This document shows positions 10,801-20,778 of a stretch of DNA of 64,000 nt, in pieces. Each line of letters opens with the position of its first letter. The first letter of the stretch is position 1. Source of the DNA: Lactarius indigo. Its lineage: Eukaryota > Basidiomycota > Agaricomycetes > Russulales > Russulaceae. The stretch is taken from assembly GCA_025766275.1 (NCBI GenBank), contig JAFKAC010000029.1, forward strand, positions 675,838-739,837, written 5' to 3'. Made by a program: the position numbers and the translations under genes. Below the pieces are notes generated by a model. The model was not told the DNA's origin. It ran no database searches and saw only the letters and a list, made by a program, of their open reading frames with translations.

Positions 10801-11437
10801 CAGTCGACTCCCTCTTATCCGGTACTCCTATTCACCGATACTCCCTCATACCCGATAGCTTTTTGTCAAAACGAGGTTGGTTTGCAGGGATAACCGATAG
10901 ATACGCAGTACCCGATATCCGATACCAGATTTGGTAGGGATCACACATCGGTAACCGATACTTGGCCAGTGGTTGAATGTTGAACCAAGTTTTGAACGTC
11001 AAACTATCGGGTTTGGGGATCACACTACCACTTTGTCCAAGCTAATTCCGGTGCAGTATAGTGTAATAAATTAGAAAAAGAAAAAAAAATTAGTTGGACT
11101 TGTGAATACTGATACTGAACCTCCTGTGCCCGCCTCGCTCCATGACTTCTGTGCCTCTTGAGGTCCTGAAAAAGGACCTCGCCTCACTGAAGAGACATAT
11201 CACTTCTAAAAAGGGTCATCTCACCACTTGTCTCAAGAATAAACAACCAATTTCCGAAGATGATGAGATGTGGTTAGACAAGGGGGCCGGAAATACCTTG
11301 GTAGACAAGGGACTCGGAGGTGGTATGTCGTATATCAAATACAGCCAAATAGGCGCCTTTCCTATGACCCGATACTCCCTCATAACCGATAGCTTTTGGC
11401 CATGACGGAGAGGTATCGGATAAGAGGGAGTCGACTG
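10801..11437. mobile_element. MITE-like element, Tc1/mariner (pogo-like) ends
   Basis: Perfect 21-bp terminal inverted repeats: 10801-10821 starts CAGTCGACTCCCTC and 11417-11437 is its reverse complement. Both ends are flanked by TA (10799-10800 and 11438-11439), the target duplication of Tc1/mariner elements. CAGT ends followed by a subterminal repeat are typical of fungal pogo-type elements. At 637 bp it is too short for a transposase. The one internal frame (11142-11405) has a Lys-rich helix and DDEMWLDKGAGN, perhaps a remnant of an internal gene. A ~28-bp unit (ccgatactccctcata..) occurs near both ends in the same orientation (about 10837-10864 and 11372-11399). Confidence 0.85.
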
Positions 11438-11439
11438 TA

Positions 11440-11957
11440 CTACCTTACAGACTAGCCCGATGTGAAGCCGCAGATTCGGGTATTGAGTTCGCAACTTTCA
11501 GCTGGGTTACGTGAATATTAACATGATGGGCAAATAGTTTACTTGTATTGTGCGTACCGTACTGGCAACCTGATAGCTTGTGTACTTGTCGTCCTTGGCC
11601 ATCATTCGGCTTCCTGGCTTTGCGTTTTGATCAAGGATAAGTCTAGTGTGCTAGATGCACGAGTGCCCCTAATGAGTGCTCTCACATCTTCGGCCAAAGG
11701 TGACTGGGCTTATCACCCGGATGCTAGATACGGGCAAACGTCGAATCTGCGGAGGAAAGCTCTCTGGGTGTCACTACTTTGAAAGGAATTGATGCAAAGG
11801 CTCAAGCTCAGAACCGAGCAGAAAGAACGACGTGGGATCGTCACGTTAAGTCACGAAGAATTCAGCAAGACGCTCTAGGGGCGGCTACGATTCGAGTTTG
11901 TGCAAGGAAAACAACGACCTTTCATCATACATCGATTATAGAGGTAGCCAACTATAA
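11440..11957. other. Intergenic, nothing recognised
   Basis: This lies between the right end of the element and the stop of the enoyl reductase gene. Short frames only. Confidence 0.4.
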
Positions 11958-13309
11958 TCAAAAGATGAACGGGAACATGGCCTTCCTCTTGCGGGGGTAA
12001 TCCTTCCCAAACTCCTTTTTATACGCACGCTGCTTCTTCGCAGCCCAGCTCATCATCTGAGCCGTCGACACGGTCCAGAACAGCCATGCTGCGTGCGACC
12101 CAAGTTAGTGAGTGCCTGGGTTCCAAAGTTGGCGACTTACCGGCCCAGGAACCTGACATGTAGGCAACGGCAGCCCAAGCGACGCTTTCAAAAAAGTAGT
12201 TTGGGCACGAGACGAGCCCAAAGCCGTAGCCGTGCGGGATCGCGCGTTTCCTCGTGCCTGGCGGACGCAGGTTGCGCAAGGTCAGATGGGTGCTCAGGTT
12301 GGAGAGTTCCGCAAACTGCAACGTCAAATAACCGTCATTGGACCGACCGAGCGACAAGGAGGATATTGTACGCACGAGCCAGATAGCAGCACAGGACCAA
12401 AGGAACTCCGGACTAGATCGCAGCGTGCCTCGGATGTAAGGCGAGTTGGCAGAATATGTTGGGCCATAAATTGGATATGCGAGGAAAAGCCCTGCAGGAA
12501 TATTAACTAGAAACAGCATAAATGTGAAGGGCCCGTACCTGATAGAATATGGTAGTGGAACGAACTACTTAGGTATTAGGTAGGGAGCCATTCAAGTTGA
12601 TAAACGCGTACTTTTTGAAGATGTTCCTCAAAGGCATAGTTGCATGCGAGAACCGATGGACGCTAGAAGGGAATGGTAGTACAACAGACGTCTATGGTAG
12701 AAACTCCACGTACAACAATGTCTCGAGTTCGCGTTTCGCGAAATGCAAGACGGCCATCGCGTACACATACCTACAAAGACGCCGTCAGCTCCGTTACAGC
12801 GACCAGTTGAAGGCGACACACTTTTGTAGCTGGCTGTGCTGCACCTGACCCCGGTAGAATATGTTGGGCAGATGATACAAGAGCGGATGGATGACGAGTG
12901 GGCCAGCCTTGTTTGACGCGTGTCAGGAAGAAAAAGGTGGGAATGGACGACGAAGAACGCACGTATTCAGTCAAGAACACTGTCCTCCAGCTGACCTGCG
13001 GGCCAAGGTCCTTGACGACCAGTTCATCTCCACCGCGCACACCCACAGCAACCAGAATGGCATCGTCATCCAGCGCTTTGGAATCACCTCTGAGCGTGAG
13101 TTTCTGTCGTTCAACGTAGAGCTGCGCGCGCGGGTGTGAGAGCGACCAAAGCCTGACGAAGTAGATCGCACCCGAGGAAACCTTGCCGCCAACGCGGCCT
13201 TTACATCCGCGAATTTTGCGACATCCACGGGTTTGTCGAGGGTAATTGTGACCGGGAAGCCACGCAAGAGGGGAGACTTGCCAGCTGAAGTGACGGTGAG
13301 CGCGGTCAT
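11958..13309 (-). CDS. TSC13: Very-long-chain enoyl-CoA reductase (Tsc13)
   Basis: Nine exons give 313 aa: 13309-13172, 13121-12963, 12907-12822, 12770-12714, 12662-12612, 12567-12539 (29 nt), 12491-12376, 12315-12141 and 12088-11958. Two introns end in AAG. The N-terminal ubiquitin-like part has LTLRGDSKALDDD. The membrane part has the signature NSSFHYHILSG, then LAYPIYGPTYSA, then FAELSNLSTHLTLRNLRPPG. The block RKRAIPHGYGFGLVSCPNYF follows, with the C-terminal YKKEFGKDYPR and KAMFPFIF. This is the steroid 5-alpha-reductase-like family. The enzyme catalyses the last, NADPH-dependent reduction of each fatty-acid elongation cycle in the ER membrane, supplying very-long-chain acids for sphingolipids. 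Length and motifs match orthologues throughout. Confidence 0.94.
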
Positions 13310-13464
13310 GGTCGTCGCGTCGGAGAAAAGGTTGGGGCTATCAATTACTGTATTTATTTATTTGCGTTAACGCAACATGATAACGTGAAAGCGACCATTT
13401 TTGAAAACATGGGCAATTACTCGCAGTGATGAAGAATGATTAAAAGAAAACTATCCACGCCCTT

Positions 13465-16080
13465 CTAGCTTTCATCCCCAACCGATTGGTCGATTTCACT
13501 GACGTGTTCATATTCAACGTCGTCAGTGTCAGCGGTCGCCTCTTGGTACTGTCAGTGAGGTATGGTCAGAGGTTGACAGGAACAAATTAATTACAAGCCA
13601 TACCTGCTGGTACTCATTACTACGTCCGAAATCAGCGGGTGAGACATCCAACAAATAGAGAGTAAGTGAGAGGCTTACACTAGATCGTGTGTGTTGCTCT
13701 CCGCTTCGGAGAACTCCATCGTGTCCATTCCTTCTTCTGTGTACCAATGCACAAACGCCTTGCGCTTATACATCGCTGTAAACTATTAACACAGAAAAGG
13801 GTCAGCTAACTCAGTGGAGGGCTCGGTAACAACGCTTACTTGGGACAGGTTGCGAGTGAACAACTCCTGGATGGCCGTGGTATTTGCGAGGCAAGTCGCC
13901 GACTGTTTCTGGCCCACAGGCGGCACGGAGCACAATGTCACCGACACGTTGTCTGGAATCCAACTATTCAAAGGCACCATCAGTGCGCACTCCAGCAGCA
14001 ATGACGAAGGTCATAATTACTCGACAAAGAGATGCGAGTTCTTTTGCTGTAGTTGGTGCACTGTGTACTGTCAATCACGGCATCAGTGCCTTTTCCGTCG
14101 CGGGCGCAGGAAACGCACGTACTTCAGCCTGAGACGACGAGTTAGCGGATAATGCCTGTATGACACGCAAAGAACGAACAGACTTCTCGGGAGGCAATTT
14201 TGCCACGGAAAATAGTCGCGGCGGTTAAGTATCGCCTGGAGGCTCCAGTTCAGGTCGAGAATCGCTTGAGGCGACGAAACATCACCCACCCAAAGCGCGG
14301 ATCACACGCCACCAGGAGGTTTTTACGGTCGAAAAGGCTAGTTACGATTGTGAAAATATGCTTATTGGACGATGCGATGGAACGTACGCGCTAGTCAAGT
14401 CGGGGACCGAGATGCGGTGGAACGATTGTGCCTTGGGGTCATAAAACGGGGCATAACTCGGCGCCAGGAAATGTAGCTTGGAGAAAGACGAGGGTGAGAA
14501 GTAACATGGCTATTCAAGGAAAAACTCACCCGAGGGAATGGTATGAGATTCAGAGATAGTTTTCGAAGGTCGCTACAATGGTGGGCAAGATCAGCGGAAC
14601 AGCGCCAAGCGTTCTCACCACGACTGACCCATTCAGTTGACCAGGGAACCGAAGACTAGTGCTCACTCCACACATCACCTGTGAGACCAACTATACAAGC
14701 AGAACCATCAGACAATGCTGAGATACGGTCAGAGTATCCCACTCACGCTGTTGAGATCATCAAACGTCGGGCTTTTCACCTTCAGGGCCCGGGTGGTAAT
14801 GTCATACCTAGAGACCAGCTTCAGTCAAATTTGAAACATCATGCGATTCGAGAAAACGCTCGCACAGCGCCTCGTTATCGATGCAAATGGTCATGTCGCT
14901 GTTCTCTACGAGTTGGTGTACCGAAAGGAGCGCGTTGTATGGCTGGAGAATATGTTAGACGTCGTGCATCAACTCATATATGACATGACTCACTTCCACG
15001 ACCGTCTCGGACACTTTTGGCGACGGCAAAATTGAAAAAGTGGCCAGGATTCGATCTGGGTATTCCTGCACGCGAAAAGTCATGAGCGGACTTGGAAAAA
15101 AACAATGGTCAAAAAGACGTACTTCTCGCAGTTTGGATAGAAGCAGGCTCCCCAGGCCAGCACCGGTACCACCTCCTAGAGAGTGGATGATCTGAAATCC
15201 CTGAAGAGCATCGCAAGGTTCGCTCTGCTTCCTTAGAACATCCTACAGGAATAGTGAGAAAATGGACATCCGGAGAAGCTTAGTGATCCTCACAGTGATA
15301 TTATCCACGAGCTCAGCACCTTGAAAGGAGGAAATTAAGATGAAGTAGAAGCGTCGGAGTTCTCAGCACTCACCGTCGGTGTAGACTGCACCGCATCATG
15401 AGCGTGAGTAGAGGAGAAAAGGAAGAAAGAGGACGAACAGCCTTTTGCCCAGTTGTTGCCTGCGCCACCGTCCCCAGCAATGAACGTGTCCGGCTTGAAC
15501 AGCGCGCCAGTAGGACCGGAACGTATCTAAATGAGTCCCATGAGAAAACCAACGAACGCGCGGTGACACGGTATACGTACTCGGTCGCACACACCCGCTT
15601 CGAGGTCGATCTGGACGCTACGCGGGACATACTTCGCCACCGATCCCGCATTGACCTCGGAGAAGTACGTTTCCACCTTTACCAAAGAAGAAGTTCAACA
15701 TTCTTGCTACCCCACCCCCCAAAAAGTTTTGGGGAAAAGAAAATTGACGGAACGAAAAAAGGCCTACACGGGCGAGTTGTAGCGGATCAGTGCCGTGGTA
15801 CGCCTGCCAACCGCCCGAGTCGCAGTGAGTCAAAACGTCGCCGACTGGGATGAGGAAGCATAAGATGACAGACCCCGCTCTGGTCAAGACCGTGCTCAGC
15901 GAGGAGCATCTTCCAAAAGTTCTCGCCGATTTGGTTTCCGGCCTGTGACACGTTGAATTTCCGTTCCGTTAACGCGCGAGATGATTTACCTGGCCAGTCT
16001 AAGTAACGGTACGTGTCAGCAAGGACGTCCCCGAGACCAATGAGCCGTGTTACCTGGATATTTATGATTTCTCTGGGCAT
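13465..16080 (-). CDS. TUB4: Gamma-tubulin
   Basis: 23 exons give 455 aa, the normal length. Exons: 16080-16054, 15998-15990 (9 nt), 15942-15874, 15803-15768, 15676-15581, 15526-15439, 15385-15374 (12 nt), 15319-15294, 15242-15123, 15065-14994, 14942-14866, 14807-14747, 14690-14629, 14573-14531, 14476-14388, 14337-14290, 14235-14184, 14128-14123 (6 nt), 14067-14021, 13963-13840, 13782-13679, 13619-13604 (16 nt), 13548-13465. Motifs: MPREIINIQ then [14 protein letters not shown], the tubulin signature [33 protein letters not shown] and [16 protein letters not shown], with an acidic tail. It nucleates microtubules at the spindle pole body with Spc97/Spc98-type partners. It lies head-to-tail with TSC13 about 155 bp upstream of it. 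The 6-nt exon is the least certain join. Confidence 0.93.
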
Positions 16081-16327
16081 TGTGGAAGGGTGAGTGAGTG
16101 AGTGACAAGAAGTATAAGTGACAGAGTGCCAGAGACCCCTGGGCTAGGGGCAGCGGCCATGAGGGCATTTAGCCGTTTTTACGCGACGCAACTTGAAAAT
16201 TTTCCTTCCATAGCGGTACACAGGTCGATACATAGGGCTACAAGAGGAGCGTTCGAGTTCGCTGGCTACATAGACAAGTCATATAAAAATAAAATAACCG
16301 AAAAGTCTGTCCCTCAAGAAAGACGCG

Positions 16328-18037
16328 TCAGACTGGTGGCGGATACGGAACGCCGTAGGGCATCATTGGTCGCGAGGGATCCACCGTGCCCCCCACATAC
16401 GCCGGTGGCATCGCGACGACATAAAAATACGGTTGCCGTGGCGCCCCAGGATCCGAATTCCCGCTCGACTGGGGCGACGTCTGGTCCGCCAAGTTCGGGC
16501 TCGTGCCTGGGCCCCGCGGTGGGGGCGGTTGGGGGTACGCCGCGGGGAAAAAATAGAGCGGTTGGGACGGTAAGGCGAGTTGGGGAACGGGATACGGGGG
16601 GTACGATGATGGCGAGAGCCCGATCCCGGGTCCGACATGCGGCGCCGGGAGGTGCGTGCTTGGGCCCTCGCTACTGGACGCGGAGCCTCCTTGACCAGGC
16701 GCAAGCGTTGCGCTTGAGCCCTGCGCATGCGCGAGTGAGTGGCCAGAGGGCGCGGTGAGTCTGCGCGTGCTCGAGCTGCCGCCTCCGCCTCCGAGGAGGT
16801 CTAGATCGTGCAAGTGGCCGGTGTACCAGGACCTGCCAGTGCCGCGGGTGTGCGAATGGCGGCGCCCACGCCCCGAGTCTTCCGGGTTGAAGTCGACGGT
16901 GACGTTGGGAGAGACCCAGGGGAGGTTGTTCAGGTCGCGGAAGAACTTTCCTACGCGCGCGAATTGGGAGGGAACGGAAGGCTCGGGAGGGGGCTCGACG
17001 GGCGAGTCCATGCCGACATAGTCGTCCGCGAGTTGCGGCTCGACGTAGACGGGACTGCCGGTGGGACTCTGGACCGTGACCGTCGGCCGGCGAGTGGGAT
17101 CGAGTGGGGAAATACGAGAGGTCCCAGGGGGTGAAGGCTCTAGCTCCTCGTGACGCTGCGAAGGCCGTGGTGAGTTTCCGTGAGCCCTACTGTCACTTCC
17201 GTCCTCCGTAGACGAAGCAGGATCGGGATTGCGGACGGTGCGAGGGGGAGAGGTCCTCTGGGCGTTGTGCAACGAACCATGATGTGAGACGTGCCGTGAT
17301 GCCGGGTTTGTGAGTGATTGGTATGTAGGTTGTGACTCAGTGCGGGGGGCTCGAATGGTATGAGACATGGATCGCGATGGACCAGCGGATGGGGTGAGCG
17401 CCGGGGTAACATTTGGGTCCTCTGAGTAGCGCAGATCGCCTTCTGCGTGCTCTGCGGGGTCATAGGGTGGGTTTCCTGCCTGCTCCCGGGACCCAACGTT
17501 CAAGTTGTTGGAGGTATAATGAGAGTGAAATGGGGACTGCGGATGGTACTCAAAACTTGGAGGGGTCTGGTGTACCCCCCGCCGATCCGGTATGAAGCCG
17601 CGTTTCATCGCCCTCGGGATCTTCCTCAAACTCCTCATAAAGCCGCCCACAAACCTACGAGTGCCATGAGATCGGTGCCCGTCGTCGAATTCTGACTCAT
17701 ATATTGGGTCCTGGTCGATGCCAGGATCGAGTTCCATGGTTTCAGCGTCGGCGTCTTCTAGCTCCATCATGGTTCGGGGTACCATTGCGGGGGTAGGCAG
17801 ACCCTGTATAGGGTCCACAGGCGGGGGCTGTGGGCGGGGGCCGTACAATCCAGAATTATAGGTTTGTCTGCTACTATTGTGACTGTGATGAGGAGTGGCG
17901 GAATAGACCGTCCGCATTGACGGCGTATGATCCGCCTCACGTACGCTCCCGTCGGGGTGGTCTGCTAGATAGTAGGGGGGGTTAGGACGAGGGTCGTACT
18001 GTGTCTCGATCCAGGAGGACATGTTTGGGGTCGTCAT
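16328..18037 (-). CDS. Uncharacterised Pro/Ser-rich disordered protein
   Basis: This is a single frame of 569 aa from the ATG of MTTPNMSSWIETQYDP. The open frame extends upstream, but the earlier codons look non-coding. Composition is dominated by Pro, Ser, Tyr, His and Gly. Locally conserved-looking islands are an acidic patch near residues 100-120, then a basic segment GGFMRSLRKIPRAMKRGF and a second short one (VGKFFRDLNNLPWVSPNVTV). The end is very proline-rich (PQPPPPRGPG, then YPPPV). No catalytic domain, signal peptide or membrane segment is seen. The basic amphipathic islands could bind membranes or RNA, but that is speculation. Proteins with such islands are common orphans in agaricomycete genomes. 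The 3' end lies about 250 bp from the gamma-tubulin start. Confidence 0.6.
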   Translation of the reverse strand: MTTPNMSSWIETQYDPRPNPPYYLADHPDGSVREADHTPSMRTVYSATPHHSHNSSRQTYNSGLYGPRPQPPPVDPIQGLPTPAMVPRTMMELEDADAETMELDPGIDQDPIYESEFDDGHRSHGTRRFVGGFMRSLRKIPRAMKRGFIPDRRGVHQTPPSFEYHPQSPFHSHYTSNNLNVGSREQAGNPPYDPAEHAEGDLRYSEDPNVTPALTPSAGPSRSMSHTIRAPRTESQPTYQSLTNPASRHVSHHGSLHNAQRTSPPRTVRNPDPASSTEDGSDSRAHGNSPRPSQRHEELEPSPPGTSRISPLDPTRRPTVTVQSPTGSPVYVEPQLADDYVGMDSPVEPPPEPSVPSQFARVGKFFRDLNNLPWVSPNVTVDFNPEDSGRGRRHSHTRGTGRSWYTGHLHDLDLLGGGGGSSSTRRLTAPSGHSLAHAQGSSATLAPGQGGSASSSEGPSTHLPAPHVGPGIGLSPSSYPPYPVPQLALPSQPLYFFPAAYPQPPPPRGPGTSPNLADQTSPQSSGNSDPGAPRQPYFYVVAMPPAYVGGTVDPSRPMMPYGVPYPPPV

Positions 18038-18863
18038 CGGGTCTGAGAGTACCAAGAAGGTTGATAGAGCTATGCGAGAAGAACTTTGGGCGCGGCAAGC
18101 TGGGATCCAGCCAACACGTGTACGAAGCGCACAGGTGACAACTTTGTTTCCCTGTACCCATGAGGCAAATGCAAAGGGCTGGAGAATAAAAAGTCGGCAA
18201 TATTTCCATAGTGAGCGAGTAGATTGCACCTAATATCGGAGTATACCGTCGGAGCGCCGTTGAACGAAAGCATTCTGGCGCAGCGACTCGAGGGAAAGCG
18301 AACTCGCCGTGAACTCTGAACAAGATGAACTGCTATAACTTACACTTGAACTTAATATGTCATTTCGGTCCGCTCGGTCCGGGCCTGCTGCTCTCCAACC
18401 AACCATGCCCAGGTGAGTGACTTGTACACTGAACTGAGCATTCCTCTCCGTGATGTCAACTTTACCCCTTCGAGAGAAGTTTATCTTCGGTGACCCCACG
18501 ATGGTTGACTCTTCCAGGTACACTTCCTTAGGAACCGGTTGAGAACCAGCCATCAAGAACGGAAAACTGATTTCTTTTATTTTTTTTTCTTTCATCGTTT
18601 GTTCCACATGCAGTCTAAACTCATATCGTTCTTCGTATCTAGGTTCATGACGTGTCATTCGTTGAGATGGGTAGGCATATAGGGTTGGCAGTCCGGCAGA
18701 TTGTAAATCATAGTAAAGTCTCTTTCAACACGACACGACATTTTACACTACATCATAGACAGGAGTTAGCTGTAAAAAAAATTGGTCCATAATAAGGCTT
18801 TACGCCTTGTCCCCCTCCTTTATCAATTCCCCAAACAAAATACTCTTAGCAACTCAAAGTGGC
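18038..18863. other. Intergenic with one doubtful ORF
   Basis: This holds the promoter region of the gene at 16328-18037 and the 3' side of the DUF6729 gene. A 142-codon minus frame (18230-18658) starts with ATG but ends in a Ser-rich run and has no recognisable family; it could be a small gene or a chance frame. Confidence 0.35.
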
Positions 18864-20778
18864 TCAAGGCCACGCATCACGACAGGTCTTGTCTGGGCGT
18901 TTACTGTTCCTTCCCTTGCACTCCATCTCTCCACAGTCCTGACACGCATTCGTGCAAAAGTTACGGCCGCCCTTGCCTTTGCAATCTTTGGACCCACACT
19001 TGACGCAATGCCGAATGCGCTTCACTTGGCTTTCTTTTACCCCGGCATTAGCGGGCTCGGCCAGCGGCTGGTAGGGCATCGGATAAGGGCCATAGGCATA
19101 CGGCATGTAGGGCGCACCCTGGGGGTAACCGTACGGTGCAGGCACAGTCGCGTGTGGATGTGGGTGTGGATGCGGGTGTGGGTGCGGATGCGGATGCGAC
19201 GGCACGTGTGTTGCCGTCGGTGGCGCAGAAGATGATGAGGGCGCATTCTGATCAGGTTGCGCAGTCACCGGCGGAGGATGGCCTTTCCAGGCCTCCCCAT
19301 AAGGCGCTCCCTGCGTGAAAGATGAACATCACATCACTTGCGCATCAGGGCTGTAGATCACGAACCTCGGGTGTACCGTGTGTCTGTTCATCGACCTGCA
19401 TTGCATCCGGTGGGTGCTGCATCTCCATATCGTCGGAACTCACGTCCGTGGCCGCATCGTCTCTCTGTGTTGCGGGACCAGGAGAGCTCTGCTGTGCGGC
19501 GCGCACGACGCGCAACGTCGCTTCTTTGCCTAGGCCTTCACCAATACATCCAACGACGACGGCCCATAACGATTTGGAGACTCCGATAGGTTGCCAGTTC
19601 CACGAATGCGGATCCGAGGCTCCGCTGGCAAGTAACGTAACAGGTAGTTCGTCGCGAAGGACAGGAGGGAGCGCGCGGATTACCACGGGGTCCGTGCTCG
19701 CGAAGCGTCGTCCTTCTGCACCCGTGCGTCCTTTACATTGAGGGTTGTTGCACGCGTACTCGCAACCGATGAGGAAGAATGGCCTGCCGAGGTCGTAAAC
19801 CTTCGTTGGCGCTGACCGTATACAACCACGGTTAAGTAGTGGCGCGGCACAGAGAGGGCAGGCGATGCCATTGAACACCAGGGGGAGGGGATCCCAATAG
19901 AAAAAGCGATGTTCGGGAGGTGTAGGTGAAGCCAATGAGGAAGCGGTAAGCGCGAAATAAGACGGGGACCAAGGCAACCAAAAAGACCTGAGAATTGAGT
20001 ATAGTTGCGGAATCGGACCCTCCTGGGGTGCGAACAGCGAATTTACGTGAAACTTGAACGACTCTTCAACGTTCATCCCGACACGCGAGACAGGGGCCGG
20101 TGCGTGGAGCGAGGAGACAAGGCTCTGGAGTAACGTGTTCATGTCCGTGCGGAGAAGCTCTGCCCAATCGTCGTGGAGCACCGGGTCAACCGCCTGGATA
20201 GCTTTCTGTGGGGAGGCCGGTGTCTCTGCCTTGTACTGGAGCGCGGCCGATAAGGTGCTGTACGTCGTACTCCACGGCTGCTGGGGCGCTGGGGTAGTAG
20301 GGGTCGGGTAGGTGTAGCTGCTATAAGCAGGCTGAGAGTGGGGATTGAACACACCATCCCTTTTCGAGGTGGCCAGGAAACGCACCGAGCTGGCGAACGG
20401 TGGCGCAGATGCAGATGGTGCCGGTGTTTGACTGGCGCCGTTCTCAGCAGAAGGAGTGGCAAAGTCACCAGGGGCGGCGACCTTGCGCTTGCGTGTAGAG
20501 GACGAAGGAGTACCGCGAGGTACGGAACCGGCGGGGAGACCGTCCTTGCGTGGACGGCCAACGGGACGCTTTGGCAGAACAGGGGCGTTCGGGTCGACGT
20601 GTTTCTTCACGCCGCTACCTTTGGGACGGCCGGGCCCACGCTTTACCGGAGTGACTGGCGAAACGCTGGCATCACCTGTTGGGGCGAGGGGACCGCCAGT
20701 CGGGTTTGCATCGGCGCCGGTGGATGGCTGGCCAGATGCTGAAGGCTGGGTGGCCAGAGTGCCCGCTAAGCTGTCCAT
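18864..20778 (-). CDS. DUF6729-type protein with AT-hooks and Cys-rich tail
   Basis: Two exons, 20778-19366 and 19310-18864, joined by a 55-nt phase-0 intron, give 619 aa. The N-terminus carries two AT-hook cores (KRGPGRPKGSG and KRPVGRPRKDG). Residues about 210-420 form the DUF6729-like domain: LRSFWLPWSPSYFAL, then HRFFYWDPLPLVFNGIACP and zinc-like cysteines (CPLCAAPLLNRGC, CEYACNNPQCKG). After the intron comes a His-Pro run of nine or so dipeptides. The tail is compact and Cys-rich (HCVKCGSKDCKGKGGRNFC, CTNACQDCGEMECKG, ending TCRDAWP). DUF6729 proteins are often linked to basidiomycete KDZ-type transposases, so this may be a domesticated, DNA-binding derivative. Its role is unknown. Confidence 0.75.

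Noticed and set aside
18230..18658. 142-codon ATG-initiated minus frame upstream of the Pro/Ser-rich gene
   Set aside because: No recognisable motif, ends in a Ser run and sits where a promoter is expected; not enough to call a gene.
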